64,000 bases of DNA. Source: Romanomermis culicivorax. Taxonomy: Eukaryota; Nematoda; Enoplea; Mermithida; Mermithidae. The DNA is taken from positions 372,001 to 436,000 of the forward strand of contig CAWUHX010000139.1 in the NCBI GenBank assembly GCA_963922205.1. The letters run 5' to 3'. Position numbers and translations under genes: made by a program. The stretch's first letter is position 1. The number at the start of each line of letters is the position of its first letter. This document shows, piece after piece, positions 33,661 to 45,590 of this stretch. A model generated the notes under the pieces. It saw only the letters and a list, made by a program, of their open reading frames with translations, did not search any database and was not told where the DNA came from.

Positions 33661-35253
33661 CACCAAATGCACCAATTGGCAAAAAAAACAGTAGTTCCAA
33701 TAAGCTAAAAAAAGCTTAACTAAAGCATGCACTAGTTTTTTAGAGCAAAACATTGGCTAAAATGTTCTGGCTTGTTCTACCAAATGGTCAAAAATTCTGT
33801 GCAGAAAAACTGATTAAAACGACAAAATAAACCCCTGGAGCATACAACATCACACAAATTAAAAAAAAAATCATTCAAATAATGTGTCGAAATTCAATGC
33901 TGTTATTGTGTGGAGAGATACTATGCTCTCTATTGCTAAATTTTAGCCATCATTTCAAACAGAGAATGAGCTTTGGCATCTCCAAGTCTTAAAATTTTTC
34001 AAATTATTAGTATTTTTGGGCCTAGAGAAGTACTCAATCCAGTCTGGGAAGCTTGTCTATGGATGGCGATGACACTGGCCATGTTCACCAGAATAGATCA
34101 AGTATATTTAAACATTGAATTTTCTTCTGTTTGCTGAAGTTATCTCTCATTCTCTACATTCTTGATCACCTTTTCCATCAAATTTTTCATGTTTTTATTT
34201 TCAACTTATATTTTTAATCTTTTACTTTGTTTTAACTATTTTAATCTAACTGGGCTATATTAACCATGAAATTCGAATAGGAATATTTTCTGGGTGAGGG
34301 GATAGTGTAACCCTCAGGAAAAGCATGGAACAGTCATCTTGGTGGAGGTGTAGCAGTTGCCTTTATGATCCATGACAATTTTGGATGGGCATATATCACA
34401 GATGTATTGGTGAACTCCACAAGTACAGTTTTACCCTGGACAGCAAAGTGATGATCAATATGTGTACTTTGCTGGGAGTATTAGTCCAGTTGAGGACACA
34501 GTGATCCTCATGCAAACCCACATCTCATAACCTTGTATAAACACATGCAAATCGGCACTGTTGAAGCATACTATAGGGAAACATAATTTTTTGAGCAATT
34601 GATGTATTTAAATGTCTTTAAGAAAGCTGGACATAAGCAATGGATAAGACAAAATGTGGAAATATCTAAAGATTCTTATGATGAATAAAAAGAGGATCTC
34701 ATGAAGTTGCTGGCACAATATCATCAATAATGGGATTTACAATAGGATTCAAAAAACAGTATGCTGCACATTGAGCTGGGCAATAACACAGCTTATTATT
34801 CCCCATGAATGCAAAGTTTTCACAAAGCAAAACTTCCAAACCCCTGAATTATAGATTACAGGTAATGATGCAATCAAATTTCCAACTTCTACTTTGAACA
34901 AGTCATTATTGCCATTTACAATAGTGAATATTCGATTTCCAAACCTGGAAGATGTAGGAGGTTGCAAAGCTGATTCTAGTTAATGTGATAGCCCTGATGC
35001 TGGAAATGTGTGTGGTACATAGCAATACATATACAATGGAACATTCCATCAACACTTTCCACCTAATTGGATATTACATATTTCTTACAAGAATATTCCT
35101 TACCCTAACTGGAGGCATATTTTAGTTGGAAAATACTGAAAACTTTTGGTGATGGTGTCAGTCATCAATTTTGCCTATTACACCCCTGTGAAAGTCAAAC
35201 TGAACTGTAGCAAAAATGCTCAAGAATGAACTTATAAATTTTTTAATCATGTA
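33661..35253. other. No gene recognised
   Basis: AT-rich and CpG-poor with short frames only. The minus frame 34749-34967 shows no known motif. Confidence 0.4.
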
Positions 35254-35422
35254 CAGTAGCGTAGCCAGGATTTTTTTTCGTAGGGTGCTCACAAATTTTT
35301 TTGGGTCAAATATGTTAATTATTTTTAATCAATGATCAGCAATAACAATACATAACAAATTTAAGAAATTCTTCAATACAATGTGACATGATTCTATAAA
35401 TCACAAAATATTACAACATTAG

Positions 35423-36064
35423 TTAAAAATCTAGACGTCGTTTTTCAATTTCGAATTTTTCAATAATTTTATCTTTGTCCAGACTAGTTGGTCGATAAAT
35501 ATTCAGTAAAGCCAGTCCAGTTACTCTTTTTTCACCCATGGTATTTCGCAGATAAGTTTTGACTCGTTTCAGGGTTGAAAAACTTCGTTCCGTGGTGCAA
35601 GTTGTGGCAGGAATTGTGGCGAATAACTGAAAAGAATGAAACATAAGCTTCAATCATAATATGAATGTGTTTTATTACTTGTAATAAATGAAAAATATTT
35701 GGCTCAAAATTTGGGTTGCAGATGGATAAAGTATCCCCAATTGTAGACGGTAAGCTATCTTGACTAGAAAATTGCGATGCCCACATGCTATATTCAGCTT
35801 CAAACTTGCTTCTGGTACAGTCGAGATTTTCTACAAAATCATCGAAAATTCGTTCAACTTTGCTTTTATCTTCTGAAAAAATGCCATTATAAATTCAATG
35901 TGGATTGCATATACTTTTTTACCTACCAGGAAAATAAGCTGGTATCAACCATTGCAAACAATAGATCATCTTTGTTTCTTGATTAAAACGCAATTTCAGA
36001 TTGTCCTTGACTTCCCCTAAATATGCTTTGTAAATTTCATGATGATACTGCTGTCAAGCACTGG
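35423..36064 (-). pseudogene. hAT-2 transposase, C-terminal exons
   Basis: Last exon (35423-35640) carries the hAT dimerisation core: LFATIPATTCTTERSFSTLK followed by KTYLRNTMGEKRVTGLALL. It is preceded by a roughly 45-base intron (donor GTAATAAAAC, acceptor TTCTTTTCAG). The upstream exon ends FEPNIFHLLQ, and another begins after TTTTTTCAG near 35880. A further exon up to 36064 (EIYKAYLGEVKDNLKLRFN) is cut by the pogo-like insertion. Stop follows RRLDF. The reading frame across the exons is good except for one stop beside the insertion (TGA near 36058). Confidence 0.88.
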
Positions 36065-36532
36065 TATACCGTCAAGTGGGGCTACTTGAGCCACTTTTCC
36101 ATAGTTCAGAGCAAACAAAGTTTCATAACTTTTTTAAAGAAATGAGCAGATAGTTCAAATTTGGTATATATATGCAGAAATGGTGTAGCTTTATTGTCGT
36201 ATAGTTAATTTTTCGAAATTTTCAGCAAGTCACGTATTTTTTAAAAAAAAGTTGGGTGGCTCAAGTAGCCCCGCTGTTGGGGCTACTTGAGCCATCCTAT
36301 TAAAAATCACGATATATCATATATATGCTCGTTTTGATGCTACTTGGGGTTACATGAGCCACCTTGGATGTTTTAAAAAACATTTAATAATAAAGACACG
36401 TTTAACAATGATACCAGGTACGTAGTTATGACAATAATTGACAAGTTTAAGCAAGATCAAGGCACGAGAATCAAAAGTCAAAGACAAAATTCGATAAAAA
36501 TGGAATGTTTATCGAAGTTGAGCAATCAGAGT

Positions 36533-36853
36533 TTAAAGATTATTAAATTTAAAATCAATACTGTCACAAACAACTTGACTAATAATCATATAGCGACTTT
36601 GTAGCACCGGCACGTCAAGTAATTTTGCAAAAATTGATTCCAAATTCACCAACAATAAATCATCGCGATTTGGCCATTGGAATTTTGTTTTTTGGCCGCT
36701 TGGATGAAGAAACTTGACCTCTACAAAACCATCGGATTCCTGCCCATGTATGACGGCCAAAAACCATTGGGATTCGTATTCTACGGCCACCCAATCACCA
36801 TAGCGCAATTCATTCAACGAGCCTTGTGACGGTTGAGAAAATTCAGACACCAA
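36533..36853 (-). pseudogene. Pogo-like transposase, C-terminal chromo/Tudor-like domain
   Basis: The frame reads YGDWVAVEYESQWFLAVIHG then VEVKFLHPSG and KFQWPNRDDLLLV. This resembles the small C-terminal beta-rich domain found after DDE_1 in some Tigger/jerky-type transposases. It overlaps the end of the N-terminal frame at the deletion junction (36814-36853), so the intervening catalytic domain of roughly 200-300 residues is missing. Confidence 0.55.
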
Positions 36854-37206
36854 TCATTGCCTGGATAATTGTCGACAAATGCTGGATTAGCAACTCCTTT
36901 ACGATCCAAATAGTCCTTGACGAAATGACGTAAATCTTTCTTTGAAAACAGGAATCCACATTCGGAGACACGAACAATGTTGTTGCATATCTGCATTTCT
37001 TCTGCGTCCGATAAAGCATTTGGGTGGCCATGACAATTACGATTGCCCTTAATCTTTTGGTTCAAAGTTGCGCGAGGGATTGTGAACACCTGACTAGCTT
37101 TTCGAATCGACATGCCATCCCGGATCGCCTGTAAAGCGGATTCAAGTCGCTCATCACTGAAGTCTTTGTACTTTCTAGCACCCAATTTATGGTTGTAAGT
37201 ACGCAT
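36814..37206 (-). pseudogene. Pogo-like transposase, N-terminal psq-type HTH domain
   Basis: Begins at ATG 37206. The start holds a pipsqueak-type helix-turn-helix (SDERLESALQAIRDGMSIRK then ASQVF and PRATLNQKIKG), which binds the terminal repeats. A second helical segment resembles the CENP-B/HTH_Tnp_Tc5 region (KDLRHFVKDYLDRKG; PGNDWCLNFLNRH). It stops at 36814 just past the family's usual entry into the DDE catalytic domain, which is absent. Confidence 0.8.
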
Positions 37207-37666
37207 TCTGTATGAAAATCGTTTTTATCCCGATTTCTGACAGTGGCTCAAGTAGCCCCATTTTTTTCCAAAATGATGGGGCTACTTGAGCCACTCAAAT
37301 TTTGACCCTATGAACAAAACATCACAAACTGTAATTACCTGTTCAGAGTCCTGGTATGTCGATGTATATGAACGATGAATCAAATATTTGAATTGTAATA
37401 AATTAAAGCTGGAAATATCAGAAGTTTGACAACATGTAAAAATTGAAAAATTTATATACCTGTATAAACATACCTACAGTATACCATACGTTCAATATCA
37501 AAGTATGTTAGTATACTTGTTAGATAGCCCATAAGACAGAGTATGGTAAAAAGTTTATTCGGTGATACCAAACAATATACATTTATTAGAAAAACGTGAT
37601 GAAAACAAAATTTAGATCAAGTGGCTCAAGTAGCCCCGCCGGCTCAAGTAGCCCCACTTGATGGTA

Positions 37667-38443
37667 TTTGTGTTTGTAGAATGATGGTATTGATTCAGAC
37701 ATGCCATCGATTTAGCCCATAGCTGCGAATAATTTAATAAAATTAAAACTAGAGTAAAATAGACATTTTAAACTAAAAGGCTAAAAATCTGCTTACCAAC
37801 AAATGAATCGTCAAAAATACGGATAAACTGTTTTTCATCATTCATTGCAAGTTCAACAAATTCAATAAATCGGGATATCTTTAAGTGCATTTCCATAAGA
37901 TTGATATTTTGCTTCTGTAAGCTTGAACTGATTATGACAAATTGGTCCGAAAATTTTGAAACCATTTTTTAGCACAAAAATGAATTCAAAAGTACACATA
38001 TAAGCTTTGAACGATGCTGCCTGTAAACATAAATGCTACATTTTTATAAAGACAAAAAATAGATTTACATCAGCATCTTTTGAGATATTTTTAATTTGTT
38101 CAAGTGATTCAATAATTGCCGAAAATAGCTCATTGAAACGATCGATTGAATGATGTTTTTCAACCCATCTGAAACAAGCATAAATTACATTAAGCTTAGT
38201 GGGATTGATGTTATTACATACCTCGTAAGGCATAATTTGATCAACTTATCATGTGCATATGATGGACGGGTTTCGATTATTTTCCATAAAATTTCTTTGC
38301 GTTTTGGCGAATTCAAAAAGTAGAAAGTTATTTCCTGAAAAATAAGAGTAATCAAGCTGCAAAAGCAGGAAATACAGAAATTACTTGAATTTTAGATATA
38401 ACAGTGCTGACTGAGGTGACTGAGGATGCTTTACTAAGTGCCA
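37667..38443 (-). pseudogene. hAT-2 transposase, middle exons
   Basis: From high to low coordinates: VALSKASSVTSVSTVISKIQ (38443-38388), an intron with GTAATTTCTG and TTTTTCAG ends, then EITFYFLNSPKRKEILWKII, another short intron, and the family hallmark WVEKHHSIDRFNELF near 38165. Further exons follow at 38036-37768. The 38443 end is the exact breakpoint of the 13.9-kb insertion: the missing residues upstream (CASHQLNLA) are found at 52365-52400. At 37667 it is broken by the pogo-like element. Confidence 0.85.
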
Positions 38444-38692
38444 CACGGTGTTTTCGATCTGCCGTTGGGCGTCACGTGACCGCCTTCCTCAAAAATCAAT
38501 ATTTCTCGGGTACTTTTGGTACTTCTGAATCTTTTTTGCGATTTACTGTAGTCAAAAAATCGGAAAATTGTTGTCACAGAGCGGAGTAATTTTTGAGTGT
38601 TCCAATTTTTGAATTTGAAGTTAGTATATATGCCGATAAAATTCGAGATATTTCGTCGGATTTTCGCGCGATAATGTTTTCATAACGTGGTT

Positions 38693-38887
38693 TTAATGTT
38701 TCTTTCCCTTATCATCAGAATCTGAAAATTGGTGGCCTCGCGTCACACCGTAATTTTCTGTTTTTTGTGGATTTTGAATTTCCGAGTTTGCATTCACTTT
38801 TTTCCCTAGGCCTTTTCCTTTCTTTTTAGGGGTCAAAGTCTTCTCCCCATTTTCCCGAATTCGTTTTTTTCGCTTGAAAATGCTCAT
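38693..38887 (-). CDS. Hypothetical lysine-rich 64-aa frame near the left end of the insert
   Basis: ATG-started, beginning MSIFKRKKRIRENGEK with a strongly basic first half and an acidic SDSDD near the end. It could be the first exon of a transposase or a nuclear-localisation segment. There is no homologue that I recognise, and no second copy. Confidence 0.25.
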   Translation of the reverse strand: MSIFKRKKRIRENGEKTLTPKKKGKGLGKKVNANSEIQNPQKTENYGVTRGHQFSDSDDKGKKH

Positions 38888-38891
38888 ATAC

Positions 38892-39147
38892 GCATCATAC
38901 CTGTAAGACCTCCGACCAGTTGGGGGGGGGGGGGGTTAAATCCGAAATTTTGGGGGGGGGGGGTAGGAAAAAGCCGAAATTTTTCCCAAAAAAGGCCAAA
39001 ACATACACTTTTTTGAAAAACTTTTTAATTTTTTCCAAACTGGGGAGGGGGGTTGGGGGGGGAAATGATTTTGGGTACAGGGTTGGCCAAGTTGGGGGGG
39101 GTCCCCCCCCCAACCCCCCCCCCCCAAGTACAGGTATGAGGCATCAT
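38892..39147. mobile_element. Poly-G/poly-C MITE-like element
   Basis: About 250 bp bounded by inverted TCATACCTGTA (38895-38905 and 39129-39139 reversed). GCATCAT occurs at both outer edges (38892-38898; 39141-39147). Inside are G-runs of 9-14 on the left and C-runs on the right. The frames over it are homopolymer artefacts. Confidence 0.6.
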
Positions 39148-39299
39148 TTAAATGTTTTTGAGCTTTTTTAAACTTTAAGTTGTTTTTACAGTGTTTTTTT
39201 ATATATTATTCATCAAAAGTGAGGAAAAAATTGAAATTTTCGAGTTTGAAGTCTTATCTTCAAGCATTGTGAAACAAATTTTCAAGCAAAATATCCAAG

Positions 39300-42060
39300 A
39301 CCATAATGACTTTCAATTGCATGAGAAATCGAAGGTTAAATCCTCTATGATAACAAGTGAGAGCCCAAAAAAGATATAATAATGTTTCTGGCGCAAAGCG
39401 CCGAGAAAATTCTTTGGGTATTGACATTCTGCGACGCTTGGAAATCAATTTTCCGAACATTTATTTCAAGAATTAAATTCGAGTTTTGTGTTCGGAAGTT
39501 GTAATTTCCAGAATTTTATTTATTTGAAAAATTTTAAAACCAGTAATTTATTCGTAAACTCTCATGAACTTGGCCGAAAAGATAAGAGTAAGAAGAGTAG
39601 AAATTTCAGAAAACTACTTCCGTGAAACTTTTGGATTGACTTTACATTAGGAAAGGAATAATAGCCTCAAAAAGCTTCGAAACTTGACGAATTGATCTTT
39701 TTCAAAAATTGTGCCAAGGAAAAAATTCGAATCTTCATTAAATATCATGATAAAATATTCATGATTACCAATTAAAACATGAGATAATACTTTTAAGACG
39801 ATGAAAAGTCATAGATTAAGTGATAAGTGAATGTGTACATGCTAAAAGCCGCGCCTGAGCTAGGTAATACATAGTAATGATAATTGAAGTTATAATTGGC
39901 GCGAAGTGCCGGAAAAATTTGAGATTATGACGTTCTAAAATGCATCTATTTTTTCCCCTCTGAATTTTTTCCCCAAAAAGCCAAATCTGGGGGGAATTAG
40001 AGTGGTTGCGTTTATCATCTCACTCACTACACCTAAAGCAGTCAAGAACTCGAAGCTTGAGATATAAAATTCCCATTATAACTTGGGAAATATTGCACTG
40101 TGCTGTTTTCGAGGCAGAAACACTGTTTTTCAGTCAATTTTCTCGAATTTTTCCCGAAAGTCTTCTTCCAAATTTTCTACAAGTCGTTTTTTCGCTTAAT
40201 AGTGCTCGGATGCTTTATTCACGCGTTTTTGAACTTAGTCAAGCATTGTGGCATTTTTAGTGCCGTTAATTCTTTAAAATTTGAGAAAAAAGTTTACATT
40301 TTCGCGTTTGATTGAATTCGAATATTAATGCTTTTTTGCTCACAGCAACCAAATTTCGGGCTGCACAGCTGAATTTTTTCCTGCAAGTTGCATAGTGCAA
40401 CCGAGAGTCTGATAGCTCTTTTGGTCACGTTTATAGGGTTTTCCGTCCGGTGACGCATTTTTATGCGTTTTACAATGGTAAATACCGACAATCTTCTGTT
40501 AATTTGCACATGATTCCAAACCATTTATGTTTTATGATTCTTGTTATTATTTCTGTTGTGCAGCTGGAAGTTTTCATCCTAGAGCTTATCTTTCATACAT
40601 CAGCCCAGCATGTTATGGATTAATTTTTAATCTTGTTTTTGACGTATTTGACAAAAATCAAGATTTTTCTCGATTGTTTTCACATAATCGTTTTTTAGAC
40701 GATTAGAATTTTCAGTTTCCGTGAATATAAACTTTTGCGTTTCAAAAGTGATTAAAACATAATCAGCATTGGGCAATAGTAGATGTTTTTGCTGGCTGAA
40801 AAATTCAAATTCTTGGTTGCTTAAATTGATTTTAGAATTTTAGTCTACCGGACTGAAAACTCATTGAATTCACTGAAAAGTTAGACCTTCATCTAGGAAA
40901 TAGAAATTGAAGAATTCTTTTTCCAGCATTATAGAATATAAAACTGCAATATTTTTTCAATTAAGTGAATAACTTGACCGATTTTCAAGTCGAGGTTAAA
41001 ATACCTATTGTACTTTTTATGCTTTAGATCATTTGAAAACAATCTCTTTCGATAAATAACTAATAATTGGTGATCGAAAGTGGAGGAAAATGTTTGACGT
41101 CTTTTCTCAATCAAATGGTCGAAAGATCATAATCGAAATTGATAGTCGATAGTTGCAGAATAATGTTCTGAAAAAATTAGTTTTCTGATGCTTTAGCAGT
41201 CTCGAAATCAAAATTTATTTGTGCTGGGCGCTGAACAAGTTTCTTTTGCCAGCCTTTTCATTTTCCTCCAAAATTCACTAAATGCGAATGAAATACAAGT
41301 GAAGTAGATTTTAATCTGTTAATTAATGATTAATTAATTTTTTCGATAAAATTTAGCGAATTTATCATCAACTTTAGAGTGAGCAACTAAAAATTCGTCT
41401 GTGCAACCAAATTTACTCCCCAAGTTGCACATTGCAATTTGGCTTGTGTAAAAAAATCCGCCTTGAATTGCATGATAAATTTATCACTACAGTCTGCATG
41501 ATCATAAATGAGAGCCCAAGAATGGGGTTAATCTTGCACCAGAAAATTTTTTAATATCTATTAAATAAAATCAATCGAACATTTATTTCAAGAAGTGGGT
41601 TCGAATTTTCTTCTGGAAAATTTCAAAAATATTATTCATTCTTGAGCTCCCATACATTTGATTGAAAAGGTGTGAATAAGAAGAGTAAAAATTCCTGAAA
41701 ACTTCTCTCCACTGGCTTTTAAATTCAATTCATGTTAAGAAAGGAACTATCGTTTTGAGAAGTTATAAAACTTGATATGTAAATATATCCCAAAGAATGT
41801 GTCTCGAAAAATCTCAAAGTATTACCAAATAAAACATGAGACAATACGTTTAAAGTGATGTAATTTATCGAAGATTAATTGAATAGTAAACGTAGACATG
41901 CTAAAAGCCGTGCCTGAGATGATTAATGAACAATAATGATTATTAACCTCGTAACTGGCGTAAAGTGCCCCGAGAATTTGACATTTATACTTTCTAGAAT
42001 GCATCTGTTAAACCACCAGAATTTTCTTCTCACTTGGGGAAACAGCCAAAATTTTTTATC
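39300..42060. repeat. Diverged direct repeat of about 600-700 bp inside the insert
   Basis: 39300-39990 and about 41460-42060 share an ordered series of words: AATTGCATGA, GAGAGCCCAA, ACATTTATTTCAAGAA, ACATGAGA.AATAC, GACATGCTAAAAGCC, GCCTGAG, the GGCG..AAGTGCC box and AATGCATCT. Identity looks about 70-75%. Between the two units lies one inverted copy of the GTTGCA module (40330-40480). Confidence 0.65.
40330..40480 (-). repeat. GTTGCA module, inverted copy
   Basis: Reverse complement matches 51700-51840: CGCATAAAAATGC, CCGGACGGAAAACCC against CCGGACAGAAAAGCC, the palindrome GTTGCA..TGCAAC, and GAAATTTGGTTGCTGTG. Other copies are listed under 51660-52025. Confidence 0.65.
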
Positions 42061-42630
42061 ATTTTTTGGTTTTTTCTCCAAAAAGCAAAATTCGTGAGAA
42101 AAAAACTGAGCATCCTACATGTCAACGAAGCTCTGAAGCCTGGTGGGGTCGAGCGATTTTTTTTTGGGAGCCCTAAAATCCCAAAATTTTAGGGGAGTGG
42201 TCTCTAAAGCAGGGTTTTCTCGACAGGCCATTTGGCTCCTATGGTCAAAATTTTACAGGCTAATAGGAATTTCAACAAGCCAAAACTAAAAAGTTTGTGA
42301 ATAAATGTCGTAGTAAAAACAATTTTTTCATCAAATTTAGTCAAAAACACTCCTCAGAATCACAGTAGAGGCCCACATAACAGATCAATCATTTTGAATA
42401 CATTCTTAATCACACACAGAATAATAAGGCTCATAAATTAGGTCAGTCGTTATTCAAACCAATCAGGGTTTTTTCGCACAAGCCAGGTTGATCTGTAACT
42501 TGGGGAAAAATTTGGTTGCACATATAAATTTTCAGTTGCTCAATCTAAAACTGATAAATTTGCCAAATGATCAGAAAATGATTAAAAGTTGCTAACGATT
42601 TCCGGGGGAGGTTCCCATAGCACTTCCCCC
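42061..42630. other. Insert interior, one more GTTGCA-like module
   Basis: No gene. A weak module copy lies at 42470-42560 (CCAGGTTGATCTGTAACTTG and TTTGGTTGCACAT). Confidence 0.4.
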
Positions 42631-42905
42631 CAGTGGCGGATCCAGAAATTTTTTCGAGAGGGGGCGGTTGGGGTGGCGGTTTTAAAAAATTGTTTTTTTT
42701 GCCTCAAAAAACGTGCGTACTGTAATAAAAATGTTGTTTTTCGACATGTCCTACATCTTTCTGGCTTAAAATTATTTTATTAAAAAAAATGCAGAAAATT
42801 TTCAAAAATTTTTCAAATTTGCCTGTAGGTATACAGAAAAAAATCATATTTCAAAAGCTTCGGGAGGGGGGAGGCCGCCCCCACCCCCCCTAAATCCGCA
42901 CTAGT
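42631..42905. mobile_element. hAT-type MITE (CAGTGGCGGATCCAG termini)
   Basis: Left end CAGTGGCGGATCCAG at 42631. Right end reads TAAATCCGCACTAG, the imperfect inverse. The interior is G-rich then C-rich next to the ends and otherwise AT-rich, without a gene. A clear target duplication is not visible. Confidence 0.6.
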
Positions 42906-45590
42906 CCACCCCCCATTACATGTATGGTGCGCATCAGTTGTATCTTTAAAAAAGTTAAAAACATGTTTTTCCAGCCAAATCTATATTTTTGGCAATAAAA
43001 CAGCAGAAATAAGAAAAAAATTTTGGGCTCATTTATTAGTCGAATTCCAAAACGATTCGGGCGTTCAAAGTAGGTGCATTTTCTATGGTTTTCACTATAC
43101 CTCGTGCTCCAAACGATCATAATAATCATTGATTGCGCTATAATCTAACCCCGGCACGACTACTTCATTTAGTAGTCAACATTTGATAATTGTTATTTTT
43201 TAAATTTCGTTTAGATGAGAATGTGTTTTTGATCACTGAATTTGAATCAGGTTTTCGAATGACAATTGAAAATCCAAATTTTTAATATTTTAGAATGTTG
43301 AAACTGATGTGTTTGAAGCACTTCGTGTCAAAATGCTCATGCATATCCAAGTTTTTCGACTTGTTTAATGTCCATTTTACTGCATTTATTGATTCGATTT
43401 TAAGCCTTTAACTAGATCCAATTTTAAGCTGAAAATTTTAGTTTTTCACTGATTTTTGAGGAAGTAGCGGCTATGAAAATCTAAAAGTTGTTGAGTTAAG
43501 CATCGAAGCACATTGGGGAAAATGTTAAGAAAATTTTTGATCTCATAGTCCAGCTGGCAAAAAGTTGGCGCGAAAAACTGCATTTTTTTGAAAATTATTT
43601 AGTAAAATAGTTTGAAGAATTGAAACACAAATTCTGAGAAATTCAGACTTAATCTTGATTGATTTAGACGGTCTGATTTCAGGCAGTACATATTGCTTTC
43701 AGTTCATTTTGTTGTAGTTTACGTCTTATTGGATTATTCGCGATTAATTTTGGGTTCTATGTAACTATGCACACATTTTGTCGCTGTTAATCATTTGGTT
43801 CAGCGATTTTTTGTGTTCTGGTTATCAAGACCCATATGATTTCTCCGATATATATATTATATATGTTGTTTTATAATTCGCGTGAAATCCATGTTACGCC
43901 GCATTTGTATATTATGTTTAATGTGTCTCCCCAGTTCATTCTGAGAAAATCGTGGTAGAAAAAAGTCATTTTTGGTTTGACATTGGCGTTAAAGTGATAT
44001 TTTAGAAAAGCTGGTGTTTTTTTTATTCGAATTTGACAGAACAATTTTTTCAGTCAGTGAACTGGTCATTTGATGCAAACAGGAGCAACTTTTGCTCCTG
44101 AAACGATTTTGAGATATTATGTGTAAGTTGGTACGAACAATACGTCTAGTGTCCACACTTTTTTAATACTACATAATTGGTCTTGATTTTTGCAATTGGA
44201 GAAATTGACAGCTGCAGAGTACCACTATTTTTTGTATGAGACAAACATTTTTGGTTCCATAAAAAGATTTTTTTGTATATGTGTACAATCTGGAAACATT
44301 TGTTGAGATTACATGGTCAGAAAATGGTTCTCTAGGCCGTAAAATCAGAAAATACTGAGAAATGCCCTTGCGGCCCTCGCCGGATTCTATTTCCTAATTC
44401 AGATTGGGAAATCCACTGGTTTTTCCGAAATTGTGCTTTTTTTGGGGGAAAAATGTTTGCAAAAGTGGGAAAATGTTGTGAATGCGACGTGAAAAAACAT
44501 TCTGGTGCATTTTGTAAGATAAACATGGAAAATTGGCTGTTATTGGATAATAAGTGATTTTTAGCATATTGTGTTGACGGAACCACAGAAATATAATCCC
44601 TTATGTCTTGACACAATAAGCGAAAAAAGTCACTGCGCAGGAGTAAGTGCTACCCTCACCATTTAGAATTTTACCCCTATATAGATTTCCAACCTAGGCA
44701 ACATCAGGTGCCCAACCATTCGTTTTTCACCTTTGTGCTGGGTTTTACCTTACGGAAAGTTTTTTGAGCATTTTTGATGCTAACGGAGTACGAGAGTAGT
44801 TGCAGATGTTTTAGGTGTTATTACCTAAGGAGCAACGAAAAGATAAATTTTTCAATGTTATAGAAACCAGAATTTTCTGGCTTTGGGTGTCATTTGGCTC
44901 TAGAATGTGCCTTCTGGATACGACGTTTGCTGGAGATCTGTTCACTTTGATAAAATTACTTAGAGCCCCTTATATAGGGGATATTTTGAATAGACTCAAG
45001 TTAATTTTTTCATGAATCTTAAAATAATGTGAATATATTTTTTCACTGTTTTAATTTCGAGGAGCTAATTTGCATGATGGGTAAATCTGATTTTTATTGT
45101 AAAATTTGTCGAATCATGTTGCACGAGAAGACAATAGGTTTTCATGGATTAACGATCAGTTTTGTCAGTCACTTATTAAAACTGAGCTCATTCCGCTCAA
45201 AGTGCAAAACAAACATTCTGATGAAGTCAGCAATTTCGAACATGGTTACTACTTCCAGATCAAGATATGTAGTCTAATTTTAATTTTTTTGCTGAATTTT
45301 GTCAGATACCAGTCATTGTTAGCTCATTTTTGGTCTCAACATGATTCTTTATCAGTCAGGTCAAATCGTAAACATTCTTGATTCAATAATATCTTAAGCA
45401 AAAAGTTATGCATATTCGTTTTCTTTTTTTTCTGATTCTGTTTGCTGCGAATTCACGTTCACCCTAAAAAGCATTTAGGTGAAATATCGTGAATAACTAA
45501 AAAAGCAATGGAGAGAAAAATGGCACAATGTGGGAGATAAATGCAGTAAAAACTAAAATTGCTGAACAAAAGAATAAAATAGGCGAAGAA
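42906..45590. other. Insert interior, no gene recognised
   Basis: Only small frames: 44815-45015, and 45029-45277 with an ATG at 45076 giving MGKSDFYCKICRIML, a single Cys pair that might belong to a zinc finger. No family can be named. CpG-rich throughout. Confidence 0.35.

Larger units (their letters stand above)
36078..37655. repeat. Seven exact GGGGCTACTTGAGCC subterminal repeats
   Basis: Forward copies: 36078-36092, 36279-36293, 37278-37292. Reverse copies: 36258-36272, 37245-37259, 37623-37637, 37641-37655. A degenerate one lies near 36345. Pairs at 36258/36279 and 37245/37278 are palindromic and bracket the transposase frame. They are probable transposase-binding sites. Confidence 0.9.
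36067..37664 (-). mobile_element. Pogo/Tigger-like DNA transposon, internally deleted, inserted in hAT-2
   Basis: TA flanks both sides (36065-36066; 37665-37666). Removing the element restores the hAT exon. Terminal inverted repeats share CCRTCAAGTGGGGCTACTTG. The 15-mer GGGGCTACTTGAGCC occurs seven times exactly, in both orientations, in the two flanks of the transposase. The transposase has lost its catalytic DDE domain, so this copy is non-autonomous. CpG content suggests it is young. Confidence 0.88.

Noticed and set aside
38895..39171. Gly- and Pro-rich frames
   Set aside because: Homopolymer G and C runs of a MITE-like element, not proteins.
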